Assembly: GCA_947496555.1 (NCBI GenBank)
Contig: CANMDH010000004.1
Span: forward strand, 62,001-126,000
DNA length: 64,000 nucleotides
Origin: an uncultured Aquimarina sp.
Lineage (GTDB): Bacteria; Bacteroidota; Bacteroidia; Flavobacteriales; Flavobacteriaceae
Direction: 5' to 3'
In this document: piece after piece, positions 52,990 to 61,792 of the stretch
How the letters are laid out: the number at the start of each line of letters is the position of its first letter
Position numbering within the stretch: position 1 is the stretch's first letter
Program-made: the position numbers and the translations under genes
The notes under the pieces: generated by a model
Database searches by the model: none
Seen by the model: the letters and a program-made list of their open reading frames with translations, nothing else
Told to the model about the DNA's origin: nothing

Positions 52990-53598
52990 ATGGCAAGAAG
53001 ATCAGCACCAGAAGTAAATGCAGGGTCTATGGCCGATATTGCATTCTTACTTCTTATATTCTTTCTGGTTACTACAACTATCGAAACCGATAGTGGTATT
53101 AGCCGTAAACTTCCTCCTCCACAGGATATAGATGTACCTCCGCCTGTACTTAAGCAAAAAAATATATTTGTCGTTGAAGTAAATAAAAACAATGACTTAT
53201 TGGTAGAAGAAGTACCTATGGAGTTAAATGAACTTCGAGAGGCGGCAATCAAATTTTTGGATAACGGTGGTGGATCCGGTGAGGATAGATGTGACTATTG
53301 TCAAGGAGATAGGAGTCCTTCTTCATCAGATAATCCAACCAAGGCTGTAATTTCTTTACGTAATAATAGAGAAACTAGTTATTCTACTTATATCGCAGTT
53401 CAGAATGAACTCGTAGCGGCATACACTACTTTGCGTAATAGAGAAGGCCAACGTTTATTTGGTAAATCATTTGAGCAAATGGAGAAAGACCTTAAGGATG
53501 TAAATTATCCTGGTAATAAGGAAGCTCTTAAAGAGGATATTAAGCAGATTCAGTTTTTGTTTCCAGAGAAGCTCTCTGAAGCAGAACCAAAGAAATAG
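52990..53598 (+). CDS. exbD: ExbD/TolR-family biopolymer transport protein (copy 1)
   Basis: A 202-residue protein with one N-terminal helix containing the proton-handling aspartate: AGSMADIAFLLLIFFLVTT near residues 11-29. The periplasmic part is longer than usual and contains an acidic-cysteine insert (GEDRCDYCQGD, about residues 98-108) that could form a disulfide. It starts 2 bp after the preceding gene and is 23 bp before the second exbD. Confidence 0.91.
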   Translation: MARRSAPEVNAGSMADIAFLLLIFFLVTTTIETDSGISRKLPPPQDIDVPPPVLKQKNIFVVEVNKNNDLLVEEVPMELNELREAAIKFLDNGGGSGEDRCDYCQGDRSPSSSDNPTKAVISLRNNRETSYSTYIAVQNELVAAYTTLRNREGQRLFGKSFEQMEKDLKDVNYPGNKEALKEDIKQIQFLFPEKLSEAEPKK

Positions 53599-53621
53599 TA
53601 ATAACATAAAACAAAATTCTT

Positions 53622-54104
53622 ATGTCTAAGTTTAAAAAGAAAAAAAGTGGTGAATTGCCTGCTATTTCTACGGCATCATTACCGGATATTGTATTTATGT
53701 TATTATTCTTCTTTATGGTAGCAACGGTAATGCGTCAAAATACATTGATGATAGAAAATAAATTACCATTTGCAGATCAGATCGAGAAGCTTGATAAAAA
53801 AGATTTGGTAATGTATATTTATGCAGGTAAGCCTAGTTCTAGATATCGTGCAAGTGCAGGTAATACTGCTAGAATTCAGCTTAATGATAAATTTGCAGCT
53901 GTAGAGGATATTAAACCATTTATTCTTGCAGAGAGAGCTGCAAAAAGAGAGGAGTTGATACCTTTCTTAACGACAGCGCTTAAAGTAGATGGTGATACCA
54001 ATATGGGACTTGTTGGTGATATTAAAAATGAATTAAGAGAGGTACAAGCCTTAAAAATTAATTATACCACTAGACAAGGAGAGGCAAAAAATAACCTTAA
54101 ATAA
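53622..54104 (+). CDS. exbD: ExbD/TolR-family biopolymer transport protein (copy 2)
   Basis: A 160-residue ExbD with the helix STASLPDIVFMLLFFFMVAT near residue 17, again keeping the aspartate. It is more typical in length than copy 1. Two different ExbD proteins in one operon suggest a heteromeric motor. A strong terminator follows. Confidence 0.91.
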   Translation: MSKFKKKKSGELPAISTASLPDIVFMLLFFFMVATVMRQNTLMIENKLPFADQIEKLDKKDLVMYIYAGKPSSRYRASAGNTARIQLNDKFAAVEDIKPFILAERAAKREELIPFLTTALKVDGDTNMGLVGDIKNELREVQALKINYTTRQGEAKNNLK

Positions 54105-54144
54105 GGTTTAATTAGAAGAAAAAATCTTTTGCAAATAGATATAC

Positions 54145-54175
54145 AACCCGCCTTAATACTTGGCGGGTTTTTTTT
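54145..54175 (+). terminator. Rho-independent terminator after exbD
   Basis: An 8-bp stem, AACCCGCC (54145-54152) with GGCGGGTT (54162-54169), has a 9-nt loop and is followed by TTTTTT. It ends the exb operon. Confidence 0.93.
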
Positions 54176-54243
54176 AATTTCTTGTATTTGCTGCAGGTGC
54201 TTTTTGTGAGTTCTCAAGAAATAGATTTATTTTAAGGGTTTGT

Positions 54244-54951
54244 ATGAAGAAATTTTTGTTATCCATTATGTGCTTTTTTTGCCTGTTTCTTTGTGTTTCG
54301 CAAGAAACTGGATCAAGTGTACAAGAAGACAAAACTTTGGACTCTCTTTATAGAGAAGATCAGTTTTATGTGGGGGTAACTTATAATTTGCTTCTTAATC
54401 GACCAACAAACATTACTCAATCTGGTTTTTCGGGAGGGGTGCATTTGGGATTCACAAGGGACATGCCTGTTAACAAGAGACGAAATATAGCCATTGGATT
54501 AGGTATTGGCTATTCTGTAAATGTATATAATCACAACTTGTTTATAGGAGAAGAAGAGGGTACCGAAGAGAGCGTATTTACTAGTTTGCAAGGCGAAGAT
54601 TTTGATAGAAATCAAATTACTACTCATTTGGTCGAAGCTCCATTGGAGTTTAGATGGCGTACATCTGTTCCCGACACTCATAAGTTTTATAGAATTTATA
54701 CTGGTTTAAGAGTAGGATATTTGTATCATTTTAGTTCTAATTTTAAACGATCTGATTTACAGATAAAACAAACCAAAGTAAATGAATTAAATCGCTGGAG
54801 GTTTGGTGCAACATTTACTTTTGGATGGAACACATTTAATTTCCATTTTTATTATAGCATAAACTCTTTATTTGATGATACGGCTGTCATAGAAGGAGAT
54901 ACAATAGGGTTTAATCCTGCCAAAGTGGGTTTAATATTTTATATCCTATAA
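54244..54951 (+). CDS. Outer-membrane beta-barrel protein (PorT-like)
   Basis: A 235-residue protein with a signal peptide (about 1-20, ending FLCVSQ) and alternating strand pattern typical of a PorT/OMP_b-brl_2 barrel, ending in an aromatic/hydrophobic last strand (KVGLIFYIL). PorT is an accessory of the type IX secretion system, but reading alone cannot tell it from other small barrels. Its stop abuts the converging PAP2-like gene: the two stop codons are immediately adjacent. Confidence 0.74.
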   Translation: MKKFLLSIMCFFCLFLCVSQETGSSVQEDKTLDSLYREDQFYVGVTYNLLLNRPTNITQSGFSGGVHLGFTRDMPVNKRRNIAIGLGIGYSVNVYNHNLFIGEEEGTEESVFTSLQGEDFDRNQITTHLVEAPLEFRWRTSVPDTHKFYRIYTGLRVGYLYHFSSNFKRSDLQIKQTKVNELNRWRFGATFTFGWNTFNFHFYYSINSLFDDTAVIEGDTIGFNPAKVGLIFYIL

Positions 54952-55551
54952 CCAAAAGTTTACCAGTGTTAACTGGGGGATGACTCCGATCAAAAAACCT
55001 AATATTAATTCAAGATTACTATGAGCTTTACAATGCAAGCGAGAAGTAGCTACAAGACCGTTTGCGATCATTAGGGCGGCAATGAGCAATATTAAATTCA
55101 TGCCAAAATGGATGCTTAATGCAATTGTAAACATCGTTACACCGCTTATTCCGATCATATGTAAGCTTGCTTTTATATTAAAAAAGACCATAAAAATTGA
55201 ACTTAGCAAAGAAAACAAAATCCCTAAAAAGAAAAAATATAATTCGGGATAGTGGTATATGTCTATAATCATTTTTATAACAACTATCAATAGGATAGAT
55301 TGAAGTAATAAAGGGATTTTACGTTGCTTTACATTTTCTAAGTGTATAGAGGTAATAGTTCCCATATTTTTAAGAAAGAAAAACAACACTATAGGGATAA
55401 GTATGGTTAATACAGTTAACCCTACAATTTTTGCTTTTATAATATCATTGGGGATAAACCTGGGAGCGGCCATAAAATAAATGATAGCACCCATCATTGG
55501 CATCAAAAGAGGGTGTAAAATGTATGAAACGCTTTTAAGAAAAAAATTCAT
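54946..55551 (-). CDS. PAP2-like integral membrane protein
   Basis: A 201-residue protein with six likely helices. A motif SRLHCKAHSNLE (about 167-178) fits the PAP2 phosphatase pattern SRx5Hx3(D/E), and SLHMIGISG (about 129-137) resembles the preceding SGH motif with changes, so catalytic activity is uncertain. Its start overlaps the rpoN stop by one base. Known neighbours elsewhere often place it beside rpoN; the substrate is unknown. Confidence 0.7.
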   Translation of the reverse strand: MNFFLKSVSYILHPLLMPMMGAIIYFMAAPRFIPNDIIKAKIVGLTVLTILIPIVLFFFLKNMGTITSIHLENVKQRKIPLLLQSILLIVVIKMIIDIYHYPELYFFFLGILFSLLSSIFMVFFNIKASLHMIGISGVTMFTIALSIHFGMNLILLIAALMIANGLVATSRLHCKAHSNLELILGFLIGVIPQLTLVNFWL

Positions 55552-57011
55552 TAAATTTTTTTTCGTAACCTGGCAACCGGAACCTCTAGTTGTTCACGGT
55601 ATTTGGCTACTGTTCTTCTAGCGATTGGATACCCCTTTTCTTTTAGGATTTTAGCAAGTTTTTCGTCTGTTAACGGTTTTTTCTTGTCTTCTTCGCCAAT
55701 CGTTATTTCTAATATCTTTTTTATTTCACGGGTCGAAACTTCTTCTCCTTCAACATTAGTCATAGATTCAGAAAAGAATTCTTTGATCAACTTTGTTCCG
55801 TAAGGAGTATCTACATACTTGCTATTGGCCACTCTGGATACGGTACTTACGTCCATATCGATCTGGTCGGCAATATCCTTGAGGATCATAGGTCTTAGGT
55901 TACGCTCGTCTCCGCTAAGGAAATAACTTTTTTGATAGTGCATTATTGCACTCATGGTGATAAAAAGTGTTTGTTGACGTTGTTTTACAGCTTCAATAAA
56001 CCATTTTGCAGCATCTAGTTTTTGTTTTATAAACATAACTGCGTCTTTTTGAGACTTGGATTTCTCTTTACTGGCTTTATATCCCTGAAGCATATTATTG
56101 TACTCTCTGGACACATGAAGTTCTGGAGCATTACGCCCATTTAAGGTTAATTCTAATTCGCCATCTATAATTCTAATCGTGAAGTCGGGAACAACGTGCT
56201 CGATAATACGATTATTTCCTTCATAAGCTCCTCCTGGTTTAGGATTAAGATGTTCTATTTCGTCAATCGCTTCTCTTAATTGCTCTTCGGTCACATCAAA
56301 TTTTACCAAAAGCTTATCATAATGTTTTTTACTGAAATGGTCAAAGGCTTTTTTTAATATTCCTGAAGCTAATTTTATAGGAATAGTGGTCTCTTTTCTG
56401 TCGAGCTGAAGCCAAAGACACTCTTGCAAACTACGTGCACCTACTCCTGCTGGATCTAGTTGATGTACGATTTGTAGAACATTTTCGATCTTTTCTTCAG
56501 TAGTATATACGTTTTGAGTAAAGGCAAGATCATCCATAATATCAGACAATGATCTTCGTATATAACCGCTTTCATCAACGCTTCCAACCAAAAATTCTGC
56601 TATTTCACGTTCTTCTTCGTCTAGTCTATATGTATTTAATTGATTAACAAGGTGCTGGTGAAACGATGTTCCTGATGCATAAGGCACACTTTTGTCCTCA
56701 TCATCAGAGCTGTAATTGTTCGAGCTTAATCGATAACTAGGGATTTCGTCATCACTTAGGTATTCATCAACATTGATTTCAGTTTCTATCTTTTCGTTTC
56801 CATAATCATCCTCGCTTGTATTTTCATTGCTAAAGGTATCCTCATATTCGTCTGCTTTTTCTTTACCGCTATCCAATGCAGGGTTTTCTTCCATTTCCTG
56901 TTTAAGCCTTTGTTCAAAGGCTTGCGTAGGAAGTTGAATCAACTTCATGAGTTGAATCTGCTGTGGGGATAGCTTCTGAGAAAGTTTAAAATTTAATTGT
57001 TGTTTTAGCAT
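55551..57011 (-). CDS. rpoN: RNA polymerase sigma-54 factor
   Basis: A 486-residue sigma-54. The N-terminal activator-contact region is QLMKLIQLPTQAFEQRLKQE, followed by an acidic stretch (about 40-90), the core-binding domain, and the C-terminal RpoN box ARRTVAKYREQL that reads the -24 element. The frame is open back to 57056, but MLKQQLNFKLSQKL at 57011 is the normal start. It shares one base with the downstream PAP2-like gene. Confidence 0.96.
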   Translation of the reverse strand: MLKQQLNFKLSQKLSPQQIQLMKLIQLPTQAFEQRLKQEMEENPALDSGKEKADEYEDTFSNENTSEDDYGNEKIETEINVDEYLSDDEIPSYRLSSNNYSSDDEDKSVPYASGTSFHQHLVNQLNTYRLDEEEREIAEFLVGSVDESGYIRRSLSDIMDDLAFTQNVYTTEEKIENVLQIVHQLDPAGVGARSLQECLWLQLDRKETTIPIKLASGILKKAFDHFSKKHYDKLLVKFDVTEEQLREAIDEIEHLNPKPGGAYEGNNRIIEHVVPDFTIRIIDGELELTLNGRNAPELHVSREYNNMLQGYKASKEKSKSQKDAVMFIKQKLDAAKWFIEAVKQRQQTLFITMSAIMHYQKSYFLSGDERNLRPMILKDIADQIDMDVSTVSRVANSKYVDTPYGTKLIKEFFSESMTNVEGEEVSTREIKKILEITIGEEDKKKPLTDEKLAKILKEKGYPIARRTVAKYREQLEVPVARLRKKI

Positions 57012-57037
57012 AAAAAAAATCAATGTTCTTCTACTCA

Positions 57038-57045
57038 CAAAAATA
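57038..57045 (-). promoter_or_regulatory. Putative -7 promoter element of rpoN
   Basis: The minus strand reads TATTTTTG, an exact TAnnTTTG match, 26 bp upstream of the ATG at 57011. A matching -33 element is not clear. Confidence 0.4.
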
Positions 57046-57101
57046 AACAAAAACACTGTTTTTATGGAAGTATCGGATGGTTAGTTTATTTAAAAATGCA
57101 G

Positions 57102-57137
57102 GAAAATCATAACTACGATATCGCAACTATGATTTTC
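57102..57137. promoter_or_regulatory. Long near-perfect palindrome between the response-regulator gene and rpoN
   Basis: The arms GAAAATCATAACTACGA and TCGCAACTATGATTTTC pair at 14 of 17 positions around a 2-bp centre. The outer 10 bp match exactly. It is AT-rich, lies about 90 bp before rpoN and 180 bp after the response-regulator gene. It could be an operator for a dimeric regulator or an RNA hairpin acting as terminator on minus, where TTTTCC follows. Confidence 0.5.
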
Positions 57138-57225
57138 TTACAATTTATTAATCAATAAACGGGCCAAATGTAATTACAATATGTGATGAAGATAATTTTT
57201 TTGGTATGAAAAAACCTTAAATCAA

Positions 57226-57265
57226 CCAAGTATTATTTAATATTAACAAGTATTATTTAATATTA
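57226..57265. repeat. Exact 20-bp tandem duplication
   Basis: CAAGTATTATTTAATATTAA at 57226-57245 is repeated without change at 57246-57265. Each unit contains the palindrome TTAATATTAA. It lies just after the response-regulator gene stop and upstream of rpoN. Confidence 0.85.
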
Positions 57266-57317
57266 ATTTATGAAACTCTAATATAACTTTGGTGTTTGCT
57301 TTTGAGATGATGATTTA

Positions 57318-57956
57318 TTAAGGAGTAAATATTTTACTTTTGATTGCATAAATAACCAAACCTGTTCTGTTTTTAAGATTTAGTTTTTCAAAAATTGAAT
57401 CTCTATATCCTTCAATTGTCTTGGGGCTCAAACACATATCGCTGGCAATCTCTTTATATGTTTTTTCGGTACAGGCGTGTTTTATAAATTCTACTTCTCG
57501 ATCTTTGAGTATTACCTCTTTGTCTTCCTTTGGATTTAACGAACCAAGTAAGAGATTTGTGACATCTTTGGTGTGATAAAAACCGGTTTCCTGTACTTGT
57601 ATAAGAGCATTTTCGAGGATACTTTTTTCGGTATCTTTTAATAGATATCCTTTGGCACCAGCTCTCAGCATTTTTAATATAGTGTTTTCATCTTCTTCCA
57701 CAGATAATGCCAATACCTTTACCTGGGGGTATTCTTCTTTAAGTGCGGCAGTGGTTTCGATACCATTCATGATAGGCATGTTAATATCCATGAGCACGAT
57801 GTCAGGAATATTTTTTGGATCTTTAAATCGGGTAAGAAGTTCTTTTCCGTTTTTACAGATATATAATATTTTGAATTTATCAAATCCATTTACTAACCCA
57901 GATAATGCCTGTGATAATAAAATATGGTCTTCTACGATTACTACTGAATATTTCAT
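57318..57956 (-). CDS. NarL/LuxR-family response regulator
   Basis: A 212-residue regulator with a receiver domain (phospho-acceptor D57 in DIVLMDINMP, with the switch lysine in GYLLKDTEKS) and a C-terminal LuxR helix-turn-helix (about 145-210, ATEKTYKEIASDMCLSPKTI type). It is paired with the HisKA_3 kinase upstream (242-bp gap). The DNA target is not known; an inverted-repeat element in the large region at 60360-60953 is a candidate. Confidence 0.93.
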   Translation of the reverse strand: MKYSVVIVEDHILLSQALSGLVNGFDKFKILYICKNGKELLTRFKDPKNIPDIVLMDINMPIMNGIETTAALKEEYPQVKVLALSVEEDENTILKMLRAGAKGYLLKDTEKSILENALIQVQETGFYHTKDVTNLLLGSLNPKEDKEVILKDREVEFIKHACTEKTYKEIASDMCLSPKTIEGYRDSIFEKLNLKNRTGLVIYAIKSKIFTP

Positions 57957-58198
57957 CTGTTTAATTTTTAATGCTTTTTAAAATCATCAGATGAAATTTG
58001 TCATTTTGCAGTTTTAATTTTAGGTATAATCTGCAATGACTCATTTCATGATTTGTGATTTATGTGCGTTCCCTTAAATATATTTTATAAAATTAATCAA
58101 CTTGTATTGATTATATCCCTCAAAACCAAATCTTTCATCCTTTATCAAGGACTTAAAAAACAGGTTTGTTCATCTAGGAGGCTATTATAATCCCAAAA

Positions 58199-58996
58199 CT
58201 AGTCAACTTCATTGTCTAATGATGTTAAACTTTTCTTATTATAATAATAAGTCAGGGTCATAGCAGTTCCTTTACCTTCTTCAGAATCAATGGTGACCGT
58301 TGCACCGATTAATTTACATCTGTTTTCAATATTACTTAGGCCTATTCCACGTTTTGCATTAGAATCGTTGGCATTGTTAAAACCAACACCATCATCACTA
58401 GCATGTATTACTATTTTTTCTTCATCATAATGTACATTCACATTTAGATTCGAAGCTTTAGAATGTTTGATTGTGTTGGTAAAAAACTCTTGTAATATTC
58501 TAAAAATTATAATTTCGATTTTATCATCTAGCGGTTGTATTTCTTGGTTACTGGTTATGGATGCATTAATAAATTGCATTCTATTAAACCGTTCTATTTC
58601 GAGATTAATAGCTTCGGTAAGGTTAAGGCTCTTGATGGCATCAGGGTTAATTAATTTTGATAACGACCGCAATTCAGTTAAGCTTTTGGTAATCGTATCG
58701 GTTACTTCTTGCAACTTATCAGGATCATCTTGTGCGATATTTACCTGTATTTTGGCCAACGTAAGCAGTTGGCCAATATTATCATGAAGCTCCCAGCTTA
58801 TATTGCGCAGGGTCTCTTCTCTAATCTCGATCTGGGTTTCTGCAATGGCCGTTTCAAACTTTTTCTGGGCTTCTTGTTGTTGCATTAGTAAGTAGTTTTT
58901 CCTTTTTTGAAAAATTAAAAAAAGAAAAATCATTATTACAATAATTACTACAATCGCAATTCCAGTTATCAGTATTGCTGTTTCTTGTCGCTCCAT
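58199..58996 (-). CDS. HisKA_3 sensor histidine kinase with one membrane helix
   Basis: A 265-residue kinase. One helix (about 9-30) is followed by a coiled coil, the dimerisation/phospho-acceptor box with H71 in SWELHDNIGQLLTLAK and an HATPase domain with DDGVGFNN and GIGLSNIENRCKLIG. There is almost no sensory region, so signal input probably comes through the 7-TM protein encoded just upstream, which it overlaps by 28 bp. The ATG at 58996 is chosen because it gives the membrane helix directly. Confidence 0.91.
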   Translation of the reverse strand: MERQETAILITGIAIVVIIVIMIFLFLIFQKRKNYLLMQQQEAQKKFETAIAETQIEIREETLRNISWELHDNIGQLLTLAKIQVNIAQDDPDKLQEVTDTITKSLTELRSLSKLINPDAIKSLNLTEAINLEIERFNRMQFINASITSNQEIQPLDDKIEIIIFRILQEFFTNTIKHSKASNLNVNVHYDEEKIVIHASDDGVGFNNANDSNAKRGIGLSNIENRCKLIGATVTIDSEEGKGTAMTLTYYYNKKSLTSLDNEVD

Positions 58997-59631
58997 ATAA
59001 AGCCAATGATATAGCAAGTGTTAAGTAATATTATTAAAAGAAAGAACAAAGAAAAAAGAATGGTTATTGCCTCTTCTTTGACATAATATTTGATGGCTAT
59101 TCTAAAAGGGATATTTCCTACATAAAATATCAGAAGTCCAATACTAATCCAAAAAAAAAGATTCTTCTTTATATGTAAAACACGTTCACTGTTTAATACT
59201 TCAGCAAAATAAAACCCAACTTGTATAACCAATAAAAAGGAAGCAGTTACAAATGGAATAGATAAGAAGTCAGTGAGATAATTTTCATAAAAGGAGCCTA
59301 TTATTATAGAAATCAAATAGATAATATAAAATGAGTAAATAGCTTTTTTTCTTAGGGGATGTTGAACTATTCTAAGATATAATGAAGAAAGATAAATGTA
59401 GCTTAAAATGAAATATATATTAAAAATAATTCCATTATTTCGAACATCAAAATAGTCTCTTAGAACGTAACCTAAATATTCGCATAAAATAGTAGCCCAT
59501 AGGTATATTAAGAAATATTTAAGTATAGTGCCCTTATATTTATAATAGTAAATTGATCCAACTATAGCAGATATAAGTCCCATGAATAATGTGGAAAAAT
59601 CTCTTAGAAATACGTAAATGCCTTCACTCAT
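58969..59631 (-). CDS. Seven-helix membrane protein, candidate sensor input of the kinase
   Basis: A 220-residue protein made almost entirely of seven predicted helices with short loops. No known domain is recognised. The gene overlaps the kinase gene by 28 bp. Since the kinase has hardly any sensor part, this protein is a plausible separate sensing subunit (inference). Confidence 0.75.
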   Translation of the reverse strand: MSEGIYVFLRDFSTLFMGLISAIVGSIYYYKYKGTILKYFLIYLWATILCEYLGYVLRDYFDVRNNGIIFNIYFILSYIYLSSLYLRIVQHPLRKKAIYSFYIIYLISIIIGSFYENYLTDFLSIPFVTASFLLVIQVGFYFAEVLNSERVLHIKKNLFFWISIGLLIFYVGNIPFRIAIKYYVKEEAITILFSLFFLLIILLNTCYIIGFIWSDKKQQY

Positions 59632-59648
59632 TTTATATTGATACAGTT

Positions 59649-60359
59649 TTATTGAAAATCATATGGAGGCGGACTTTGTTGTCCACCATTCTTCCCTTGA
59701 CTTTCAAGTTGATCATCGGTAGAAAAATTTAAAAAGGATAGGGCGGAAGCCTCATTTATAATATATGCTTTTTCTCCCGTGGCTTTTGGTGGATTCGATA
59801 CATTAGATTTTGGCCTTTGCACTAGATCTTTCAATAATTTTATACCAACTTTACTTCCTTGCCTATCAATGGCGTATGCAAGGTTAAGCCTTTTATCATC
59901 AATTAAAGTGTCGACCGTTGGATTAAAAAATAACATTTGCCTACCCTTAGTTTCTAAGGTAGTATCATTTGGATATTTTCCAAAATAAAATCTCAATTCA
60001 GATATTCTGATATTGGCTTCTACTGAATTATTTTCAATAAATACCAAGTAATTCTTAAAATCTTGGTAGTCAAATGATACCGACCTGGCAGCATCAAAAT
60101 CTGGAATTGATTGTCTCACAGTGTCTTCAATAATTTCTGCTCTCGAATCATACCCATAATATAATTGAGATATTTCCTTGAAATTCAGAATATCTCTAGG
60201 GTTTCCATTAGCGGGATACGGTTCTTGTGATGATCTATCCGATAGCAAAAGTGTAGCTCCTACGGCTAAAGCTGCTGTAACGGTATAACCAACAATGTTT
60301 TTTTTGATGTTTTCGAGGAAGCCTCCTTTTCTTTGTTCATTGTTTAATTCGTCTGCCAT
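59649..60359 (-). CDS. Membrane-anchored protein of unknown function
   Basis: A 236-residue protein with one N-terminal helix (about 25-44, VGYTVTAALAVGATLLL) and a soluble part rich in polar residues, ending in a Gln/Pro-rich tail (QGKNGGQQSPPPYDF). The N-terminus lies on the cytoplasmic side by charge. I recognise no domain. It is the first gene before the 7-TM/kinase/regulator genes (17-bp gap), so it is probably part of that signalling unit. Confidence 0.7.
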   Translation of the reverse strand: MADELNNEQRKGGFLENIKKNIVGYTVTAALAVGATLLLSDRSSQEPYPANGNPRDILNFKEISQLYYGYDSRAEIIEDTVRQSIPDFDAARSVSFDYQDFKNYLVFIENNSVEANIRISELRFYFGKYPNDTTLETKGRQMLFFNPTVDTLIDDKRLNLAYAIDRQGSKVGIKLLKDLVQRPKSNVSNPPKATGEKAYIINEASALSFLNFSTDDQLESQGKNGGQQSPPPYDFQ

Positions 60360-60953
60360 GGTTTAGGTTTTTTAAGATGTTAGTGATTCTTAAAAATACT
60401 ATTATTCTGTTGTTTTAAAAAAAGTATCTCAAAATTTGTTAAAGAAAGCAAAAGGTAATCCTTTGTTAATGAAGGGTTTTTGTAAGAATTTTTGCGGTAG
60501 GAAGGAAAAAACAGGAGCTACAAAAAGGGGGAAAAACCCCTGTTGAATTAAGGGGAATGACTCTTTCCTTGCTGACAAAAAAATAAAAGCTGAATTTTTT
60601 TGATAACAACGAAAAAAGAATTCAAAGTTTTCTTAAAGCCAATGAAAAGCTTTTCATAACCCAAAATTGCAGCTATAATTTTCGTTTCAGATTCCGATAA
60701 ATTTTCGAATTAAATACGATTCTTTCATTGTGCAATCGATTACTATTTGCTAGTCGATAAATCCAATTTTTGTGATTTAATTTTTAGTTAAAAATCAGAG
60801 TTTCCGAAAACGTTTTTAGTAAAATAATTGTTAAATATATCTGGGTTTATTGCCCGGTTGCACCGTCTGCTATACCTTCAAGTAAAACCTTTTAACAACT
60901 ACTAAACTTTTCGAAAAAAAGTAAACCATAGTAACATCTAACAAACATTAATT
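60360..60953. other. Long non-coding region between divergent signalling and CBM21 genes
   Basis: A 594-bp AT-rich region between the start of the unknown membrane protein and the first CBM21 lipoprotein. I see no gene or RNA family. It contains a G/C-rich inverted repeat (60511-60542) and an A-rich stretch before 60954. Confidence 0.55.
60511..60542. promoter_or_regulatory. GGGG/CCCC inverted repeat in the divergent regulatory region
   Basis: GGGG (60528-60531), AAAAA and CCCC (60537-60540) form a tight dyad. CAGG at 60512-60515 and CCTG at 60539-60542 form an outer pair. A G-rich block AAGGGGAA follows at 60550-60557. It stands out from the AT-rich surroundings and may be a binding site of a two-component regulator (inference). 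Confidence 0.35.
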
Positions 60954-61766
60954 ATGAGAAAAATTTATTTGGTATTAGTCACCATTCTGGGACTATACTC
61001 ATGTACAAACGACACAGATTATTTAGATCCCACAAATGAAGCGATCGAAGTAGCCGCAAAAAACAGTTCAACCAATGTGAAACTTCTTAGAGCATGGACT
61101 TCTAATAGTAGTAGTCCTGTGCAACAGCAATACGTAAGACGTTTTACTGTGAAAGTAAAGAATCTGGCGTATCAAAAAGAGGTAGTTATACACCATGCTA
61201 CCAATAGCGGTAATTGGGTTGATATCCCATTAAATTATCAACAAAGTACCGGAAAGGATGAAGAAATCTGGGTAGGAGAAGTAACGCCCGATACCCAGTA
61301 TTATGGTGATAGCTTTGCTGTAAAGTATATCGTAAACGGAAAAACCTACTGGGATAACAACAATGGTTCTAATTACAGCATGCCGGTTAATATAGGAGCA
61401 TACCTTGCTCCAGAGGTCGAAGTTTCCGTAGATACTCACTATACAAGATTATACGGTAGTTATTTTGCTATCAATGTAGACGCCAGAAGGAACTATGGTT
61501 CGCCGGGAACAGTGGAGGTGATTTATACGACAGATAGCTGGGCAACCACACAAAGAACCTCATTAAGTTATCAAAGGTATTTTAGAGTGGGATATGCACA
61601 CTATATTCAAAGTCCTAACCAATTTGATATAGATAAATGGGAAACTTCTGTTCAAGTAGGCTCCAATGTGAATTCCATTCAATATGCTATAGTTTATAAA
61701 GTAAATGGTCAGGAATACTGGGACAATAACTATGGTAGAAATTATATCATAAATTCTTCAAACTAA
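60954..61766 (+). CDS. Lipoprotein with two CBM21-like carbohydrate-binding domains (copy 1)
   Basis: A 270-residue lipoprotein (lipobox LYSC at 14-17). Two homologous halves, at about 38-145 and 155-268, each follow the CBM21 pattern: a strand of the KNLAYQKEVVIHH type, a Trp-containing loop and the signature WDNN(N/Y)G (TYWDNNNGSNY and EYWDNNYGRNY). CBM21 domains bind starch or glycogen in known members. No catalytic domain is present, so the protein is likely a surface glycan-binding lipoprotein. It has a close paralogue 26 bp downstream. Confidence 0.83.
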   Translation: MRKIYLVLVTILGLYSCTNDTDYLDPTNEAIEVAAKNSSTNVKLLRAWTSNSSSPVQQQYVRRFTVKVKNLAYQKEVVIHHATNSGNWVDIPLNYQQSTGKDEEIWVGEVTPDTQYYGDSFAVKYIVNGKTYWDNNNGSNYSMPVNIGAYLAPEVEVSVDTHYTRLYGSYFAINVDARRNYGSPGTVEVIYTTDSWATTQRTSLSYQRYFRVGYAHYIQSPNQFDIDKWETSVQVGSNVNSIQYAIVYKVNGQEYWDNNYGRNYIINSSN

Positions 61767-61792
61767 ATAGTAACTTTTAAAACCAACAACTA

